Origin: JALZEG01 sp046263255
Lineage (GTDB): Bacteria > Actinomycetota > CADDZG01 > WHSQ01
Assembly: GCA_046263255.1 (NCBI GenBank)
Contig: JBHELD010000015.1
Span: forward strand, 14,118 to 78,117
Length of the DNA stretch: 64,000 nucleotides
Direction of reading: 5' to 3'
Shown: positions 52,683-60,821 of the stretch, one piece after another
Numbering within the stretch: position 1 is the stretch's first letter
Layout of the letters: the number at the start of each line of letters is the position of its first letter
The notes under the pieces: model-generated
What the model saw: only the letters and a program-made list of their open reading frames with translations
Databases searched by the model: none
Told to the model about the DNA's origin: nothing
Translations under genes and position numbers: made by a program

Positions 52683-53480
52683 CTACGGCGCCGGGGTCTC
52701 CTTCTTCTTCCCGCCACCGGGGGCCGGCGACGCCGGAGGGGGACTGGCCCCCGGCGAGGCGTCCGGCTTCGGCGTCGCGCCGGGGCTCTCGTCCGGAGCC
52801 GGGCTCGGCTCGAACCGCTCGTCGGCGTCGTTCGGGCACGGCTGGTCGCCGGCCTCGGGAGCGTCGCCGCCCTCCCGGAAGACGTCGAAGAACTCCCGGA
52901 TCGCGGGGGCGTCGACCTCGTTCAGCCGCATGATGTGGGCCCACGCCACGACCGCGATCGGCGTCTCCATCTCCCCGAGGTAGGGCACCGAGAGGGTGTA
53001 GGAGTCGTAGCCGCCGACGATCTCCTCGATCCGGCGCACCTGGTCGACCGGCAGGCCCGGCTCGTAGAGGACGCCGACCGCGCCGTGCTCGAGCGTGTGC
53101 ACGAACAGCTCGTCCTCGATCGGCGTCGCGTGGGTGCCGCACGGCGCCGCCTGGGGCCGGTGCTGTCCCGACGCCGGTGGGCTGGAGTCGTACGCCACGT
53201 CGGTCGTGACGTGGTCGGGGTTACCGTTGCTGGTCGAGTAGTGCTCGATCTCGTGCCCCGCGATCGCGTCGGGGGCCCCGCCCCTGACGAACAGGAACCA
53301 GAAGGCGAAGAGGAGCACCGCGGCGTAGCCGAGCCGGCGCACGATCTTCTCCCGCCGCGCCGCCTTCCGCCTGCGCTCGAGGGCCTCGGCCTTCGCCTGC
53401 CGACGCGCGTCGATCCGCTCGCGCTTCCGCTGGTTGGGGTCGAAGTCGGGGGGCCTGTTCTTCTTTTTCTTCTTCGCCAT
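52683..53480 (-). CDS. DUF3105 membrane protein
   Basis: The 265-residue product has a highly basic cytoplasmic N-terminus (MAKKKKKNRPPDFDPNQRKR) and one transmembrane helix (LGYAAVLLFAFWFLFVRGG). The extracellular DUF3105 domain carries HYSTSNGNPDHVTTDVAYDS, SPPASGQHRPQAAPCGTH and FVHTLEHGAVGVLYEPGL. The conserved His and Cys resemble metal ligands. A Pro/Ser/Ala-rich tail (PSPAPDESPGATPKPDASPG) ends it. The family is widespread in actinobacteria and deinococci; its function is unknown. Confidence 0.85.
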   Translation of the reverse strand: MAKKKKKNRPPDFDPNQRKRERIDARRQAKAEALERRRKAARREKIVRRLGYAAVLLFAFWFLFVRGGAPDAIAGHEIEHYSTSNGNPDHVTTDVAYDSSPPASGQHRPQAAPCGTHATPIEDELFVHTLEHGAVGVLYEPGLPVDQVRRIEEIVGGYDSYTLSVPYLGEMETPIAVVAWAHIMRLNEVDAPAIREFFDVFREGGDAPEAGDQPCPNDADERFEPSPAPDESPGATPKPDASPGASPPPASPAPGGGKKKETPAP

Positions 53481-53517
53481 CCTGCGTCCGTCCGGGTGAT
53501 CTGCCTTTTTCGGAGGC

Positions 53518-53523
53518 TATCTT
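53518..53523 (+). promoter_or_regulatory. -10-like hexamer, leaderless membrane-protein start
   Basis: TATCTT ends 9 bases before ATG 53533, with no Shine-Dalgarno. It lies between the divergent DUF3105 and membrane-protein genes. Confidence 0.3.
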
Positions 53524-53532
53524 GACTGCGCG

Positions 53533-53883
53533 ATGGAGTCGGACACGTGGCGCGCCGTGCTCGTGGGGGCCCTGCTGGTGAACGCGGTCACGGGCTTCGG
53601 CTACCGCGTCTACCGCTATCGCAAGGGGGGCCCGAAGGCCGACGTCGTCGGCCAGGCGATCCTCGGATCGCTCCTGGCGGGTCTGGCGGCGGCCCTCGCG
53701 CTCGGGGCGGGATGGCCGCGCTGGCCAGCCCTCGTCTACGCGCTGCTGTTCGGCGTCGCCGTGATGCCGGTCTGGGTCCTGGCCGTGCTGGTCCCGCTGA
53801 GGCCCGGCGCGGTCGACTACGCGTTCACGGCGACGTACTGGGGGCTTCTCCTTGTGATCGGAGCGGCGGCGATCGCGGGCTGA
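53533..53883 (+). CDS. Small multi-pass membrane protein
   Basis: The 116-residue product has about four hydrophobic helices: AVLVGALLVNAVTGFGY, AILGSLLAGLAAALALGAG, LVYALLFGVAVMPVWVLAVL and YWGLLLVIGAAAIAG. A basic loop (YRVYRYRKGGPKAD) follows the first. No family is recognised. It may be leaderless. It converges with bldD after 21 bases. Confidence 0.65.
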   Translation: MESDTWRAVLVGALLVNAVTGFGYRVYRYRKGGPKADVVGQAILGSLLAGLAAALALGAGWPRWPALVYALLFGVAVMPVWVLAVLVPLRPGAVDYAFTATYWGLLLVIGAAAIAG

Positions 53884-53904
53884 CCCGGGGTCGGGAGGGA
53901 GCCG

Positions 53905-54393
53905 CTACGCCCCGTTGGGGGACAGCAGCCCCCAGTCAGCCAGGCGACGGGAGAGCTCGTCCGACGTCGTCTGATACAGGAGCGCCAGCGCCATCAGGTC
54001 GTCCTCCCGGATCGTGAGGACCCGCCCGTTGAAGTCGCCCCGCTGGATCTGGATCGCGGTGGTGAACCGGGAGAGAGGATCCCGCTCGGACTCGGGAACG
54101 CCCTGAAGGCCCTCGAGGTCCAGGACGACCTTTCGCCTCGTCTCGACGCGGCCGGGGGCCACGGGGGCCCCGTCGTCCGGGAGCAGCTCGGAGACCGGGA
54201 CGCCGTAGAAGGTGGCGAGCTCGGACAGGCGCGCGACGGTCACGTTGCGGTCGCCGCGCTCGTAGGCGCCCACCACGGCGGCTTTCCACTTGCCCTCCGA
54301 CGCCTGCTGCACGTCCTGCAGCGACATCCCCTTCTGCACCCTGATGCGCCTGAGGCTCTCGCCCAGAGACTTCGCGTAGTCGCCGTTGCTCAC
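53905..54393 (-). CDS. bldD: BldD-like transcriptional regulator with c-di-GMP signature
   Basis: The 162-residue product has an N-terminal HTH of the BldD type (LGESLRRIRVQKGMSLQDV, then AAVVGAYERGDRNVTVARL). The C-terminal domain contains IQIQRGDFNGRVLTIREDDL. The RxD-x8-RxxD pattern (RGD, eight residues, REDD) is the one through which Streptomyces BldD binds tetrameric c-di-GMP and dimerises to repress development genes. GTG 54393 is chosen because GGAGGAAGGC precedes it. A c-di-GMP-degrading HD-GYP gene occurs at 31356-32498. It is divergent from ku2. Confidence 0.88.
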   Translation of the reverse strand: MSNGDYAKSLGESLRRIRVQKGMSLQDVQQASEGKWKAAVVGAYERGDRNVTVARLSELATFYGVPVSELLPDDGAPVAPGRVETRRKVVLDLEGLQGVPESERDPLSRFTTAIQIQRGDFNGRVLTIREDDLMALALLYQTTSDELSRRLADWGLLSPNGA

Positions 54394-54528
54394 GTTGCCT
54401 TCCTCCACCGTCTCGAGAAGATCACGCCGGGGCGCTTGCGTCCTCCGAGGTTGTTCGCCGCGGAGCGTCGTTACCCCTCCCTGTACCCGCTACTTTCCGC
54501 GTTCAGTCTTTCACGCGCCAGCGTCGCT

Positions 54529-54534
54529 TAGGAT
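54529..54534 (+). promoter_or_regulatory. -10-like hexamer, leaderless ku2 start
   Basis: TAGGAT ends 7 bases before GTG 54542; no Shine-Dalgarno intervenes. This would drive the ku2-antisigma-sigma-PBP run as a leaderless transcript. Confidence 0.45.
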
Positions 54535-54541
54535 CCTCCCC

Positions 54542-55369
54542 GTGAAAACCCTGTGGAAAGGCGCCATCACCTTCGGGCTCATCAGCATCCCCGTGCGGCT
54601 GTACTCGGCCGTGCAGGAGAAAAGCCTCAAGTTCCACCTCCTCCACGAGGAGGACAAGGGCCGGATCAAGTACAAGCGCGAGTGCGCGAAATGTGGCAAG
54701 GAGGTCGGCTGGGACGACATCATCAAGGGCTACGAGTTCGCGAAGGACCAGTACGTCACCTTCAGCGACGAGGAGCTCGACGCCCTCGACGTCGACTCGA
54801 TCAAGGCGATCGACGTCGTCGCGTTCGTTCCGCTGGAGGACATCGACCCCATCTACTTCAACAAGACCTACTACGTCGGCCCCGAGGCGACGGGCCTGAA
54901 GGCCTACCGGCTCCTCGCCGACGCCCTCCAGGCGGAGGGGCAGGTGGGGGTCGCGAAGGTCGCTCTGCGGGACAAGGAGCATCTGGCGACGATTCGCCTG
55001 AAGGACGACGTGTTCGTGCTCGAGACCATGCACTGGCCCGACGAGATCCGCCAGCCCGAGTTCGAGGAGCTCGACAAGAAGGTCGACGTCCGCGACAGCG
55101 AGGTCAAGATGGCGCGCCAGCTGATCCAGCAGCTGTCCAGCGGCTGGGAGCCGGAGGCGTTCCGGGACGAGTACCGCGCGGCCCTCGAGGAGATCGTCGA
55201 GAAGAAGGTCGCGGGGGCCGAGATCTCCGTCGCGGCCGAGCCGGAGGAAGAGCCGACGAAGGTCGTGGATCTCATGGAGGCCCTGAAGGCGTCGGTGGAG
55301 CAGGCCAAGAAGGCCAAGGAAGCCGCGCCCAAGAAAAAGACCCCGAAGACCAAAGCCTCGGCGTCGTAG
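54542..55369 (+). CDS. ku: Second Ku homologue
   Basis: The 275-residue product is a full-length bacterial Ku core starting VKTLWKGAITFGLISIPVRL. It has LKFHLLHEEDKGRIKYKREC, a Cys pair in CAKCGKEVGWDDIIKGYEFA and VVDLMEALKASVEQAKKAK at the end. It lacks the SAP-like tail of the first Ku and ends in a Lys-rich extension (KKKTPKTKASAS). The two paralogues differ enough to suggest heteromer or condition-specific use. It is the first gene of an apparent operon: the anti-sigma-like gene starts 3 bases after its stop. Confidence 0.94.
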   Translation: MKTLWKGAITFGLISIPVRLYSAVQEKSLKFHLLHEEDKGRIKYKRECAKCGKEVGWDDIIKGYEFAKDQYVTFSDEELDALDVDSIKAIDVVAFVPLEDIDPIYFNKTYYVGPEATGLKAYRLLADALQAEGQVGVAKVALRDKEHLATIRLKDDVFVLETMHWPDEIRQPEFEELDKKVDVRDSEVKMARQLIQQLSSGWEPEAFRDEYRAALEEIVEKKVAGAEISVAAEPEEEPTKVVDLMEALKASVEQAKKAKEAAPKKKTPKTKASAS

Positions 55370-55372
55370 CCG

Positions 55373-55783
55373 GTGGAAGCGTCCGCCGTGGAGACCGTGA
55401 GGATGGTCATCCCCGCGACCCCGTCGTACCTGCAGGTGCTGCGCCTGGTCGCCGCCGGCCTCGCCTCGCGCCTCGCGTTCACGATCGACGAGATCGAGGA
55501 CCTCAAGATCGCGGTCGACGAGCTGTCGGCTTACCTGACGGGGGCGCAGGGGCGGGAGGGATCGATCGAGATCGTGTTCCGTGTCGAGGGGTCGTCGATC
55601 ACGATCACCGGCTCGGGCCGATTCGCGCCGGGCGACCGCGTCCGGACGGACCTCACCGACTTCTCCAAGATGATCCTCGACACCGTCGTCGACTCCGCGA
55701 GCCTGGCGCAGGCCAACGGTGCGCCCACCTTCACCCTCACGAAGAGCAAGCAGCTCGCGGATCGCCTGCCCACGAAAGAATGA
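55373..55783 (+). CDS. RsbW-like anti-sigma / ATP-binding protein, degenerate
   Basis: The 136-residue product resembles the HATPase_c_2 domain of SpoIIAB/RsbW kinases (YLQVLRLVAAGLASRLAFTI, EIEDLKIAVDELSAYLTGAQ). The conserved Asn of the N-box (E-x-x-x-N) is not evident, and no DxGxG loop is seen, so ATP binding may be lost while sigma binding remains. Position immediately before a SigB/F-type sigma factor, with a four-base ATGA overlap, supports an anti-sigma role. A start at the second GTG (55388) is possible. Confidence 0.75.
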   Translation: MEASAVETVRMVIPATPSYLQVLRLVAAGLASRLAFTIDEIEDLKIAVDELSAYLTGAQGREGSIEIVFRVEGSSITITGSGRFAPGDRVRTDLTDFSKMILDTVVDSASLAQANGAPTFTLTKSKQLADRLPTKE

Positions 55784-56550
55784 ACGAGCGGGCCACCCTC
55801 GGCAAGGAAGAGGTCCGGGAGCTCTTCCGCGCGTACCACTCCGGGTCCACTCCCGAGGAGCAGGCGGAGGCCAAGGACCGGCTGGTCGCGCAGCACATCG
55901 GTTTAGTCGAGTTCCTGGCGCGCCGATTCCGTAACAGAGGCGAGCCTCTGGAGGATCTCGTGCAGGTAGGGACGATCGGGCTGCTGAAGGCGATCGAGCG
56001 GTTCGAGCTCGACCGGGAGGTCGAGTTCTCGACCTATGCCACGCCCACGATCGTGGGCGAGCTGAAGCGTCACTTTCGCGACAAGGGCTGGGCGGTGCGC
56101 GTCCCGCGGCGCCTCCAGGAGCTCCATCTCGAGCTCAGCAAGGTCGTAGGGCACCTCGGCCACGACCTCGGACGCTCCCCCACCGTCGCCGAGATCGCGA
56201 AGGCCGCAGGGACGACCGAAGAAGCGGTGCTCGAGGGCCTGGAGGTCGCGCAGGCGTACAACTTCACGTCGTTGGACGCGCCGATCGACACCGACGAAGG
56301 CGGCTCGACGACCTTCGCCGATCAGCTGGGGGCCGAGGACGAGCACCTCGAGAACCTCGAGTACCGCGCGTCGCTCGCGCCCGAGATGGCGAAGCTCCCC
56401 GAACGCGAGCGGCGCATCCTCTACCTCCGCTTCTTCAAGGGCATGACGCAGTCCGAGATCGCGGAGAGGCTCGGCATCTCGCAGATGCACGTCTCCCGGC
56501 TGCTGAACCGTACGCTCGGCCAGCTGCGTGAGGCGCTAGAGGAGACCTAG
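55780..56550 (+). CDS. RNA polymerase sigma factor, SigB/SigF/SigG family
   Basis: The 256-residue product has regions 2-4: LVEFLARRFRNRGEPLEDLV and QVGTIGLLKAIERFELDREV (region 2), GWAVRVPRRLQELHLELSKV (region 3), and the helix-turn-helix MTQSEIAERLGISQMHVSRL (region 4). Such factors direct stress or sporulation regulons and are held by the partner anti-sigma protein. ATG 55780 overlaps the anti-sigma stop. Its TAG overlaps the GTG of the following penicillin-binding protein by one base. Confidence 0.93.
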   Translation: MNERATLGKEEVRELFRAYHSGSTPEEQAEAKDRLVAQHIGLVEFLARRFRNRGEPLEDLVQVGTIGLLKAIERFELDREVEFSTYATPTIVGELKRHFRDKGWAVRVPRRLQELHLELSKVVGHLGHDLGRSPTVAEIAKAAGTTEEAVLEGLEVAQAYNFTSLDAPIDTDEGGSTTFADQLGAEDEHLENLEYRASLAPEMAKLPERERRILYLRFFKGMTQSEIAERLGISQMHVSRLLNRTLGQLREALEET

Positions 56551-58643
56551 TGCGACGCGCGCCGGTCGCGGGGGCCGCCGCATGCGTCGCTCTCGCGGCG
56601 TGCTCCCTCGGGACGGTCGACCTCGAGGCGAAGCGCCCCCTCGCTCTCCGTTCGACGTTCGAGGCCGCGGACGGCAGCGTGCTGGCGCGCTTCTACAAGG
56701 AGAACCGCGTGCTCGCGTCGCTGCGCGACGTCCCGCGCTCGCTCGTCGCCGCAGTGGTCGCCGCCGAGGACGCTCGCTTCTTCGAGCACCCGGGTTTCGA
56801 CGTGCGGTCGATCGCGCGCGCGGCGCTGGTGAACCTGGCGAAGGGCGACGCCGTCCAGGGCGGCAGCACGATCACGCAGCAGTACGTCAAGAACACGTTC
56901 TTCCGGAACCCGGCGCGCACGTTCGAGCGCAAGGCGAAGGAGCTGCGGCTCGCGATCGAGGTCGAGCGCCGCCATACCAAGCCCGAGATCCTGGAGCTGT
57001 ACCTGAACACCGTCTACTTCGGCAGCGGAGCGTACGGCGTCGCGACCGCGGCCGAGGAGTACTTCGGAAAGGACGTCGACCGGCTGGACGCGGCGGAGTC
57101 GGCGCTTCTCGCCGCGGTGATACGCGCGCCGGAGACGTACGATCCCCGCGAGCACCCGCGCGCGGCGCGGGCCCGGCGCAACTACGTCATCGCGCGGATG
57201 GAGCAGCTCGGGAAGCTGAGCCCCCGCCGCGCGGAGCGCGTCCGGCGACGGCCGCTCGGCGTCGTGCCGGAGCGCCCCCCGCGGGAGACGCGCTACCCGT
57301 ACTTCGTCGAAGCGGTGCGCCAGGAGATCCTCGGCGACAGAAGGCTCGGGTCGTCCGAGAGCGAGAGGGCGCGCGCCCTCTACAAGGGCGGTCTCACCGT
57401 CCAGACGACGCTGGACCCGGCGATGCAGTCGGCCGCCGAGGCCGCGGTGCGCGACGTCCTCGACGAGCCGGGCGATCCCGCGGCCGCGCTCGTCGCGCTG
57501 AGGCCGTCGACCGGCGAGATCGTCGCGATGGTCGGGGGCCGCGACTGGAGCCGTTCGCAGGTGAACCTCGCGCTCGGCCGCGCCGGGGGCGGCTCCGGCC
57601 GCCAGCCGGGCTCTGCGTTCAAGCCGATCGCCGCGGCGGCCGCGCTCGAGGCCGGCATCCCGTTCGACGCGCGCTACGAGTCCTCGCCGGCGACGTTCAG
57701 CTTCGCGGACGGCTCGACGTGGAGCCCCGCGAACGCGGAGGGCGAAGGACGCGGGCTGATGCCGCTGGACGAAGCCCTCGTGCAGTCGGTCAACGGGGTC
57801 TATGCACGCCTGGGCGTGCACATCGGCCCCGGGCCGATCGTGTCGCAGGCGAAGCGGATGGGCGTCCGGTCCAGGCTCCCGATCTACCCGTCGGTCGTGC
57901 TCGGGACGGCGCAGGTGAGCGTGCTGGACATGGCCGCCGCGTACGCGACGCTGGCCAACGGGGGCGCGGCGGTCGAGCCGACCACCGTGCGGAGCGTCCG
58001 CACCGCGAGCGGCGAGGTCTTCCGGCCCGACCAGCGCGTGGCCCCCGGCGTCGTCTCGCCCGGGACGGCGTACCTCATCACGCGCGCGCTCGAGGACGTG
58101 ATCGCCCGCGGCACCGGCGTCGCAGCCGGCTTCGGCAGGCCCGCCGCGGGCAAGACGGGGACGACCAACGACTACGTCGACGCGTGGTTCGTCGGCTACA
58201 CGCCCGACCTCGTGGCCGCGGTGTGGGTGGGGTATCCGCAGGCGAGCATCCCGATGGTCTCGGTGCACGGGATCCGCGTGAGCGGCGGGACGTTCCCCGC
58301 GCTGATCTGGCGGCAGTTCATGGCCGCCGCGCTCGCGGACGTGCCGCCCAAACCGTTCCGGCTCCCGCGCAGCGACCTAGTGCGGGTCGAGATCGACCCG
58401 CAGACCGGCCTCCTCGCGACGTCCTGGTGCCCCGGCAAGGTGAAGACGATGCTCCGCCAGACGGCGCCGACGGAGTACTGCCCCGCGCCGACGCCGGCGC
58501 CGCTTCCGTCGCCGTCGCTCTCGGCTCCGCCGGGGGCGGACGAGGGTCGCGACAAGGGAGCGCCGGCGACGCCCGAGCCCGAACGCACGCGCCGCGACGA
58601 GCGGGCGAAGAAGGACGAGCGTCCGCGCGAAGACGGCGGCTAA
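56550..58643 (+). CDS. Class A penicillin-binding protein (PBP1A-type)
   Basis: The 697-residue bifunctional enzyme has a glycosyltransferase 51 domain (AAVVAAEDARFFEHPGFDVR with the catalytic Glu, GGSTITQQYVKNTFFRNPA, YLNTVYFGSGAYGVATAAEE). A transpeptidase domain carries the SxxK motif in PGSAFKPIAAAAAL, SVN in LVQSVNGVYARL and KTG in AAGKTGTTNDYVDAWFVGY. The N-terminus (GAAACVALAACSLGTVDL) looks like a lipoprotein-type or anchor signal with Cys, unlike the usual helix. The Pro/charged tail (TPEPERTRRDERAKKDERPR) is low complexity. It is translationally coupled to the sigma factor. Confidence 0.92.
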   Translation: MRRAPVAGAAACVALAACSLGTVDLEAKRPLALRSTFEAADGSVLARFYKENRVLASLRDVPRSLVAAVVAAEDARFFEHPGFDVRSIARAALVNLAKGDAVQGGSTITQQYVKNTFFRNPARTFERKAKELRLAIEVERRHTKPEILELYLNTVYFGSGAYGVATAAEEYFGKDVDRLDAAESALLAAVIRAPETYDPREHPRAARARRNYVIARMEQLGKLSPRRAERVRRRPLGVVPERPPRETRYPYFVEAVRQEILGDRRLGSSESERARALYKGGLTVQTTLDPAMQSAAEAAVRDVLDEPGDPAAALVALRPSTGEIVAMVGGRDWSRSQVNLALGRAGGGSGRQPGSAFKPIAAAAALEAGIPFDARYESSPATFSFADGSTWSPANAEGEGRGLMPLDEALVQSVNGVYARLGVHIGPGPIVSQAKRMGVRSRLPIYPSVVLGTAQVSVLDMAAAYATLANGGAAVEPTTVRSVRTASGEVFRPDQRVAPGVVSPGTAYLITRALEDVIARGTGVAAGFGRPAAGKTGTTNDYVDAWFVGYTPDLVAAVWVGYPQASIPMVSVHGIRVSGGTFPALIWRQFMAAALADVPPKPFRLPRSDLVRVEIDPQTGLLATSWCPGKVKTMLRQTAPTEYCPAPTPAPLPSPSLSAPPGADEGRDKGAPATPEPERTRRDERAKKDERPREDGG

Positions 58644-60067
58644 CGCCGCACGCGCACAACGACGTCGGCTCTCGTCCCGGAATCGCCCCTGATCGCGAAC
58701 TCGCCGCCGAGCTCCGCGATCAGCGAGCGCACGATCTGCAGCCCCAGCCGCGAGCCTTCGAGGTCGGCGGGATCGAGCCCCACCCCGTCGTCGTGCACGG
58801 CCATGCGGACCTCTCCGTCGCTGCGGCTCAGCTCGACGAGCACCGACCCCGCCGTGCCCTCGGGGAAGGCGTGCTCGACCGCGTTCTGCAGCAGCTCGGT
58901 TAGCACCACCGCGAGGGGCGTCGCCAGGTCGGCACCGACCGGCCCGGCAGCTCCGCGGACCTCGATCGCGACGCCCCGCTCGGGCAGGACGAGCCCTTCG
59001 CCGACCATGCGCGCGATGCGCCGAGCGACCTCGCCGAACTCGGCGACGTCGCTCGGCTCCTCCGACAGCGTCTCGTGCACTAGCGCGATCGAGCCGACGC
59101 GCAGCATGCTCTCGGTCAGCGCGGCCTTCGCCTCCTCCGAGTGCAGCCGCCGCGACTGGAGCCGGAGCAGGCTCGCGATCGTCTGGAGGTTGTTCTTCAC
59201 GCGGTGGTGGATCTCGCGGATCGTCGCGTCCTTCACGACGAGCAGCCGTTCCTTCTGACGGATCTCCGTGACGTCGCGCGCGAGCGCCAGCGCGCCGACG
59301 GTCGACGCCGCGTCCGTCAGCGGGAGCACGCGTAGGAACACGTGCGTGTCGCCGCGCACCAGCTCGCCGTCCTTGAGCCGCCGAGACTCGAGCGCGCTGT
59401 GCACGGGAGTCTCGCCGAGCCCCAGCTCGTCGAGCCAGCGCCCCAGCGCGTTCTGCTTCACGCCGAGGCGCCGCAGCGACGACAGAGCGTTCGGCGACGC
59501 CCACTCGACGCGGCCAAGCTCGTCGAGCACGAAGAGCCCGTCGCCGACGCGCGGCCACTCGACCGCGGGCGTGTCGGGCCACGGGAAGTCGCCGGCGGCG
59601 ATCATCCGCGAGACGCGGTCGGCCCCCTGCAGGTAGACCTGCTCGAGCCTCCCCGTCCGCCGCGACGTGGCGGGGCTCCCCTCCTTCGTGATCACGGCTA
59701 TGACCTCACCCCGGAAGCGGACCGGCACCGCGTCCATCCGGATCGGTATCCCGTCGACGAGCACCGGGTCGTCCTGGGCCCAGATGCGCCCTTCCCTGAA
59801 CGCGCGCTCGACGATCGGCTGCTCGGGCTGCGTGACGCGCACGCCGACCATGTCGTGCGGGTAGAGCGTCTGGGACGTGAACGGACGCAGCTGCGCGCAG
59901 ATCTGGAACTCGACGTCCTCGCCGGACGACACGGGGACGAACAGCAAGAGGTCCGAGAACGAGAGGTCCGCAAGCACCTGCCACGACGAGCAGAGAGCGC
60001 GGAGGTGCTGCGCCTGCTCGGCATCGAGGTCGGAGACCTTGCGGATGCGGTCGGCGAGCGTCGCCAT
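58640..60067 (-). CDS. pdtaS: PdtaS-like sensor histidine kinase
   Basis: The 475-residue kinase has an N-terminal GAF-like sensor (SDLLLFVPVSSGEDVEFQIC), a PAS domain (GDGLFVLDELGRVEWASPNA) and a HisKA_2 dimerisation domain with the phospho-His in REIHHRVKNNLQTIASLLRL. A HATPase with LTELLQNAVEHAFPEGTAGS and VHDDGVGLDPADLEGSRLGL ends it. This architecture matches mycobacterial PdtaS, which with the ANTAR regulator PdtaR controls RNA-level responses. No PdtaR gene is nearby. A TAGCAT hexamer 6 bases before ATG 60067 suggests a leaderless start. Confidence 0.88.
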   Translation of the reverse strand: MATLADRIRKVSDLDAEQAQHLRALCSSWQVLADLSFSDLLLFVPVSSGEDVEFQICAQLRPFTSQTLYPHDMVGVRVTQPEQPIVERAFREGRIWAQDDPVLVDGIPIRMDAVPVRFRGEVIAVITKEGSPATSRRTGRLEQVYLQGADRVSRMIAAGDFPWPDTPAVEWPRVGDGLFVLDELGRVEWASPNALSSLRRLGVKQNALGRWLDELGLGETPVHSALESRRLKDGELVRGDTHVFLRVLPLTDAASTVGALALARDVTEIRQKERLLVVKDATIREIHHRVKNNLQTIASLLRLQSRRLHSEEAKAALTESMLRVGSIALVHETLSEEPSDVAEFGEVARRIARMVGEGLVLPERGVAIEVRGAAGPVGADLATPLAVVLTELLQNAVEHAFPEGTAGSVLVELSRSDGEVRMAVHDDGVGLDPADLEGSRLGLQIVRSLIAELGGEFAIRGDSGTRADVVVRVRR

Positions 60068-60073
60068 CCCGAG

Positions 60074-60079
60074 ATGCTA
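60074..60079 (-). promoter_or_regulatory. -10-like hexamer, leaderless pdtaS start
   Basis: TAGCAT on the minus strand ends 6 bases before ATG 60067, with no Shine-Dalgarno. It is one of two divergent leaderless-type promoters here. Confidence 0.4.
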
Positions 60080-60110
60080 GGGCGTCGGCGGAGCGGGGTC
60101 TCGCCCCGGC

Positions 60111-60116
60111 TACTAT
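60111..60116 (+). promoter_or_regulatory. -10-like hexamer, leaderless metallophosphoesterase start
   Basis: TACTAT ends 9 bases before TTG 60126; no Shine-Dalgarno is seen. It is divergent to the pdtaS hexamer at 60074-60079, in a 58-base intergenic space. Confidence 0.4.
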
Positions 60117-60125
60117 TCGGCCACG

Positions 60126-60821
60126 TTGAGGATCGCGATCGTGTCGGACATCCACGGCAACCTCCTGGCGCTGGACGCCGTGATGACCGACCTCGAGCGG
60201 TACTCGCCCGACGAGGTGTGGTGCGCCGGCGACGTCGGGTGGGGGGGCCCGTGGGCGTCCGAGTGCATCGCGCGGGTGCGTGACGCCGGCTGGACGGCGA
60301 TCAAGGGCAACACCGACATCTGGATCACCGGCGACCCCCAGGGGCTCGAATCCGACGAGCAACGCGGCGAGCTCCAGGGCGTGGCGGCGGCGCACAACAT
60401 CTCGAAAGACGACGCGGAGTGGCTGATCAACCTGCCGCTCGGGCACCACGGGCCGGGGTCGATCCTGCTCGTCCACGGGACGCCGCGGTCGCCGTTCCAG
60501 GCGCCGCTCCCGTGGGATCCCGCCTCGGCCTTCCGCGACTACGAGGGCCAGGCCACGATCGTCGTCTACGGCCACGTCCACCACGGCTTCGTGAGGCGCC
60601 TGTCCGACGGGACGATCGTCGCCAACGCGGGGTCGGTGGGCCTGCCGCTCGACGGGCTCACCGCGTGCTACATGTTGATCGACCAGCAGGGTGCGGAGTG
60701 GTGCATCCGCCACCGGAGGGTCCCGTTCGACCGGCGCGCCGGGCTCGCTCAGGCGCGCACGATCGGGGGCCCCGTGGGCGAGAGGTTCCTGAAGTACATG
60801 GAGATGGCGGAGCAGGGATGA
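60126..60821 (+). CDS. Metallophosphoesterase
   Basis: The 231-residue product has the dimetal phosphoesterase motifs IAIVSDIHGNLLALDAVM, VWCAGDVGWGGPWASE, AIKGNTDIWITG, ILLVHGTPRSPFQAP and VVYGHVHHGFVRR, followed by NAGSVGLPLDG. It resembles the gene at 23459. TTG 60126 begins directly with the first motif. The DUF2203 gene overlaps its stop (ATGA), suggesting coupled function. The substrate is unknown; YfcE-type enzymes hydrolyse phosphodiesters. Confidence 0.9.
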   Translation: MRIAIVSDIHGNLLALDAVMTDLERYSPDEVWCAGDVGWGGPWASECIARVRDAGWTAIKGNTDIWITGDPQGLESDEQRGELQGVAAAHNISKDDAEWLINLPLGHHGPGSILLVHGTPRSPFQAPLPWDPASAFRDYEGQATIVVYGHVHHGFVRRLSDGTIVANAGSVGLPLDGLTACYMLIDQQGAEWCIRHRRVPFDRRAGLAQARTIGGPVGERFLKYMEMAEQG

